Assembly (NCBI GenBank): GCA_020161935.1
Contig: JAIUNI010000004.1
Coordinates: 366,927-430,926, forward strand
Length of the DNA: 64,000 nt
Reading direction: 5' to 3'
From: Chloroflexota bacterium
Lineage (GTDB): Bacteria > Chloroflexota > Anaerolineae > Aggregatilineales > Phototrophicaceae
The position numbers were made by a program, and so were the translations under genes. How positions within the stretch are numbered: the first letter of the stretch is position 1; each line of letters opens with the position of its first letter. Of this stretch, positions 61,240-64,000 are shown piece after piece. The notes below the pieces were generated by a model. That model made no database searches. It worked only from the letters and a program-made list of their open reading frames with translations, and was not told the origin of the DNA.

Positions 61240-62204
61240 TCCGCATCCCCTTCGCCGAGGATCAGGCTCATGGTCGGCGCGTCGATGTTGCCGCCGGAGA
61301 TGACCACGCCCACCTTGCCGGAGACCTTCGCCGCGCCGCTGAGAACCGCCCCTAACCCCAGCACGCCGGAAGGCTCCATCACCAACTTGAGGCGGAAGAA
61401 AGCGAAACGGACTGCTGCTTTAATGGCTGCCTCGCTCACCGTGGCGAAGTCATCGACATTTTCGAGGATCAGCGGAAAAGTGATTTCGCCCAGCGAGGCC
61501 GTGCGTGTACCGTCGGCAATCGTTGGCGGGTAGGGAATGCTCACGAGCTGCTTGGTGCGGAAGGACTGGGCAGCATCGTCCGCGACTTCCGGTTCGACAC
61601 CGATCACGCGGCACTCCGGCGATGCACCGCGCGCGGCAATGGCGCTGCCACTGAGTAAGCCGCCACCACCCACGCACACGAGCAGGGTGTCTAACTCGCC
61701 CACTTCTTCGATGAGTTCGAGCGTGGCTGTGCCTTGCCCGGCGATGACGTGCGGGTGGTCGTAGGGCGGGATGACGCTGTAGCCGTACTTTTCGGCCTGT
61801 TCTTCCGCTAACGCTTTGCGGTCTTCCTCGGCGGGGTTGTAGGTCACGACTTCCGCGCCGTAACCGCGCGTGGCTGCCAGCTTGGTCAGCGGGGCGTTTT
61901 CGGGCATCACGACGACTGTTTTCACGCCCAGCAGCCTGCCGGAAAGGGCGATGGCCTGCGCGTGGTTGCCGGACGAATAGGTGATGACACCCCGTACCTT
62001 TTGGGCGGCGCTGAGGCGGCTCATGGCGTTGTACGCACCGCGAAACTTGAACGCGCCCATGCGCTGTAAGTTCTCGCACTTGAGGAACACCTGCGCCCCG
62101 ACGCGCTCGTTCAGCGTGTACGAGGTGACGACCGGCGTGCGGTGGGCAATCCCGGCGAGTTGCGCGGCGGCGGATTGAACATCGGCAAAGGTAACAGCGC
62201 TCAT
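61236..62204 (-). CDS. Threonine/serine dehydratase (PLP fold type II)
   Basis: A 322-residue enzyme: H-R-T-P-V near the start, G-A-F-K-F-R-G-A with PLP Lys53, S-S-G-N-H-A-Q-A, and G-G-G-G-L-L-S-G for the phosphate. It converts threonine or serine to 2-oxo acid and ammonia; a serine racemase or threo-hydroxyaspartate lyase role is possible from the short form. There is no C-terminal ACT domain, so allosteric control by isoleucine is unlikely. ATG at 62204 (AAGGA eight bases ahead) is preferred to 62213. Confidence 0.88.
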   Translation of the reverse strand: MSAVTFADVQSAAAQLAGIAHRTPVVTSYTLNERVGAQVFLKCENLQRMGAFKFRGAYNAMSRLSAAQKVRGVITYSSGNHAQAIALSGRLLGVKTVVVMPENAPLTKLAATRGYGAEVVTYNPAEEDRKALAEEQAEKYGYSVIPPYDHPHVIAGQGTATLELIEEVGELDTLLVCVGGGGLLSGSAIAARGASPECRVIGVEPEVADDAAQSFRTKQLVSIPYPPTIADGTRTASLGEITFPLILENVDDFATVSEAAIKAAVRFAFFRLKLVMEPSGVLGLGAVLSGAAKVSGKVGVVISGGNIDAPTMSLILGEGDAD

Positions 62205-62402
62205 GGGCAGCATCCTTATAGATCATCTTCACAATAGAATGAGCATACCGTCAGTCATGGCGATTGTGTAAGTCCACCGATTACCGCCCTGTGCTTGCCC
62301 TACGCCTCGCCATCCGTTCCTCGCCGCGCGGAATCCCAAACGCCGATTTAGTGTACAGTTTGAAGCATTATTATTGACCACCATTCAATTGAATGCAGCG
62401 CT

Positions 62403-64000
62403 ATGAAACGCTTATTGGTTCTCGTGATTGTTGTCGTGTTGGGCATCAGCTTATCGACCCTGCTGGCTCAATCAAACCTCACCAACCTCACCCGCAGCGA
62501 TGTCTGTTATGCAACCTGTTTTCAGGGCATCCAACCGGGTGTCACATGGCGGCAGGAGGTCGGCGGTATGCTCGTCGGCAGCGCGATCCCCTTCACGCTA
62601 GAAACGACGGCTGAAGGCGTTGTCACCCGTTATATCGTGGATTGGAACAGCCAGCTCTTGCCGCTTGCCCACACGCAGGGCAACGTCATTTTCTCGATTG
62701 CGGATGATATGGTGAGCCGCGTGACGCTGCGGCTGCGGGATGTCAGCGTCACGGATGTGCTGAACGTCTATGGCGCACCATCGTGGCTGGGCAACAACGG
62801 CAGCAACGTGCTGGTGTATGCCCACCTCAACGCGGCGTTCAGTGTGTCCAACACAGACGAAAACCAGATCACGACGCTAGACCTCGTATCGCCGGAAGGG
62901 TTGATAGCAGCTTACACCAAGCTCCCCTCGTGTGAGGGGCAGCCAGCCGTTTGCAACGTGATCCGCGCCACCGCCGTGCCGACGAATACACCAACCTTCA
63001 CGCCCTCGCCGACACCCTCTTTTGACGTTCAAGACCTGCGCGACCTGCTCACACCGAACAACTGCCCGCGCACCTGCTTCCTCGACATCGTTCCCGGCGT
63101 GACGGTTGATTATGAGGCGCTGAGTCAGTTTTACGGATGGGGCATCGACCCAACGTTAGCAGAGGGCAGTACGGCAGAGATCGAAGAAACCTATACGTGG
63201 AAAACCTATGGGGAGTTCACGCCGCTTACCAGCAGTACGCCGGATGGACAGTTTGAAGGTTACGTTGGTTTCTCAAATGGGATCACACGACACGTTACCT
63301 TCACCCTGTCTGCACCCATTTCCAGCTTCATTGAGGCATATGGCGCACCTGACCAATATTTGGTGACGGAAGGTGATACAGATTATCTCATGGTCTACCT
63401 CAAGCGTGGGATGATCGTTTTGGTATCACGCGCAAGGAGTCTTGATTATTCGATGGGTGTCACCTTGATGGATGACGAAATGATACAAGTGCTATTCGGT
63501 TTGAGTAAGACCAAACCTGTGCGGAACTGTGCCGAGCCAAGTTCGATATGTAGTGTGCAAACCGCCACGCCGTCTCCACAGCCAACCTTTACGCCCTCAC
63601 CCCCGCCGACCGCGACGGCTGCACCCATCCCGCCGGAACCACCGCTTTCCCTAACGTTGGTAGATTCGTTTGACGCGCCATTCCCGCTGTATTGGTCGGC
63701 CAACGACGATTGGTTCCTCGTGACGGAAGGCGAGGGTAAGGCGTTCCGCACCAACACCGGCACACCGATCACGTTCACTGATCGGTCACTCCCGTATCTG
63801 AATGAGGTTGCCGTCGAATTACGAGCGCGGTTTAGCACCGGCAGCCTGCGGATGGAACTGCGGGGTTATGCGGCGGAACTGAACGCCAACGGGCAGGTTT
63901 CGTTGTTCCGTTTGGGGCAGTTGATGGCGACAGCGTTCGTGCTGCCGAACCAAACCGGTGCATGGCGCGGCTTCCGTTTGTCGGCGGTGGACAGCGTGGT
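62403..64000 (+). CDS. Secreted protein with Cys-pair repeats (3' end outside window)
   Basis: An ATG frame runs open to the last base (532 codons seen). A signal peptide covers about 1-23 (L-L-A-Q-S). Two related units follow: unit 1 starts D-V-C-Y-A-T-C-F-Q-G-I-Q-P-G-V-T and ends with C-E-G-Q-P-A-V-C-N-V; unit 2 starts N-N-C-P-R-T-C-F-L-D-I-V-P-G-V-T and ends C-A-E-P-S-S-I-C-S-V. Each unit is followed by a Thr/Pro-rich linker with T-F-T-P-S. A further domain begins near residue 425 (L-V-D-S-F-D-A-P-F, as in beta-sandwich LamG-type domains). The paired Cys at both ends suggest disulfides closing each unit. The family is not recognised. Confidence 0.8.
   Translation, partial: MKRLLVLVIVVVLGISLSTLLAQSNLTNLTRSDVCYATCFQGIQPGVTWRQEVGGMLVGSAIPFTLETTAEGVVTRYIVDWNSQLLPLAHTQGNVIFSIADDMVSRVTLRLRDVSVTDVLNVYGAPSWLGNNGSNVLVYAHLNAAFSVSNTDENQITTLDLVSPEGLIAAYTKLPSCEGQPAVCNVIRATAVPTNTPTFTPSPTPSFDVQDLRDLLTPNNCPRTCFLDIVPGVTVDYEALSQFYGWGIDPTLAEGSTAEIEETYTWKTYGEFTPLTSSTPDGQFEGYVGFSNGITRHVTFTLSAPISSFIEAYGAPDQYLVTEGDTDYLMVYLKRGMIVLVSRARSLDYSMGVTLMDDEMIQVLFGLSKTKPVRNCAEPSSICSVQTATPSPQPTFTPSPPPTATAAPIPPEPPLSLTLVDSFDAPFPLYWSANDDWFLVTEGEGKAFRTNTGTPITFTDRSLPYLNEVAVELRARFSTGSLRMELRGYAAELNANGQVSLFRLGQLMATAFVLPNQTGAWRGFRLSAVDSV

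Noticed and set aside
1..64000. tRNA or rRNA genes
   Set aside because: No cloverleaf with T-loop GTTCGA-type sequence or rRNA signature was recognised by eye in the gaps.

Overview
The window looks like a chromosomal segment of a Chloroflexota bacterium, most likely an Anaerolineae-like lineage. This is inference from gene content: four Uma2 (DUF820) endonuclease-fold genes in 64 kb, secreted proteins with SH3b, PA14, Excalibur and CAP domains, a family II pyrophosphatase with a CBS insert, an ABC-2 permease fused to a SpoIIM-like domain, a very large alpha-2-macroglobulin without a PBP1C neighbour, and many REP-like and heptad intergenic repeats. Most genes are GC-rich. The restriction-modification pair near 21-23 kb, the gene at 28.2-28.5 kb, the macroglobulin gene and the gene at 52.1-53.1 kb are visibly richer in A+T, which suggests acquisition or relaxed composition. 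No tRNA, rRNA, CRISPR array, complete insertion sequence or prophage was seen.

Layout. 0-8 kb: the tail of a degenerate GGDEF protein, a CheY-like regulator, a HEAT-repeat protein, a GT39-type membrane glycosyltransferase, an SH3b/Excalibur secreted protein, the pyrophosphatase and a Uma2 gene. 8-15.8 kb: pyruvate dehydrogenase E1 alpha, E1 beta and E2 in one operon without E3, a 43-residue basic protein, a second Uma2 gene, the glycogen branching enzyme and a PIN toxin with its putative antitoxin. 16-28.5 kb: a PA14-SH3b secreted protein, GT2, ankyrin protein, an unknown Pro-rich protein coupled to a phospholipase D-like lipoprotein, a type II restriction-modification pair, then DUF2071, GNAT, phosphodiesterase, LOG, phosphatidylserine decarboxylase and small genes. 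28.5-36.4 kb: repeat and transposase debris, the 1995-residue macroglobulin, and an HTH gene preceded by a frameshifted copy of its own 3' end. 36.4-51.3 kb: leuS with a structured leader, divergent from a double-SLATT membrane protein and a TIR-formylglycine-enzyme-like fusion, then nucleoside hydrolase, CAP protein, IolC-like kinase, flavodoxin, sirtuin, a Uma2 gene, a MITE-like repeat, and an ABC-2 transporter pair. 51.4-64 kb: a Uma2 gene coupled to an A+T-rich unknown gene, an orphan antitoxin-like gene, 1.3 kb of tandem and dispersed repeats, an APH-fold kinase, an eight-PAS histidine kinase, a TauE exporter, a threonine/serine dehydratase, and a truncated secreted protein with Cys-pair repeats.

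How the parts work together. Clear units are the pdhABC operon (acetyl-CoA supply), the restriction-modification pair (overlapping stop and start), the PIN toxin pair (4-bp overlap), the ABC-2 ATPase and permease pair, and the unknown-protein/PLD pair (3-bp gap). The most interesting candidate for an undescribed system is the double-SLATT gene followed by the TIR-FGE fusion at 39.6-42.1 kb. SLATT membrane proteins and TIR NADases are both known from bacterial immune or conflict systems, and the TIR domain here keeps its W-x-x-x-E glutamate.
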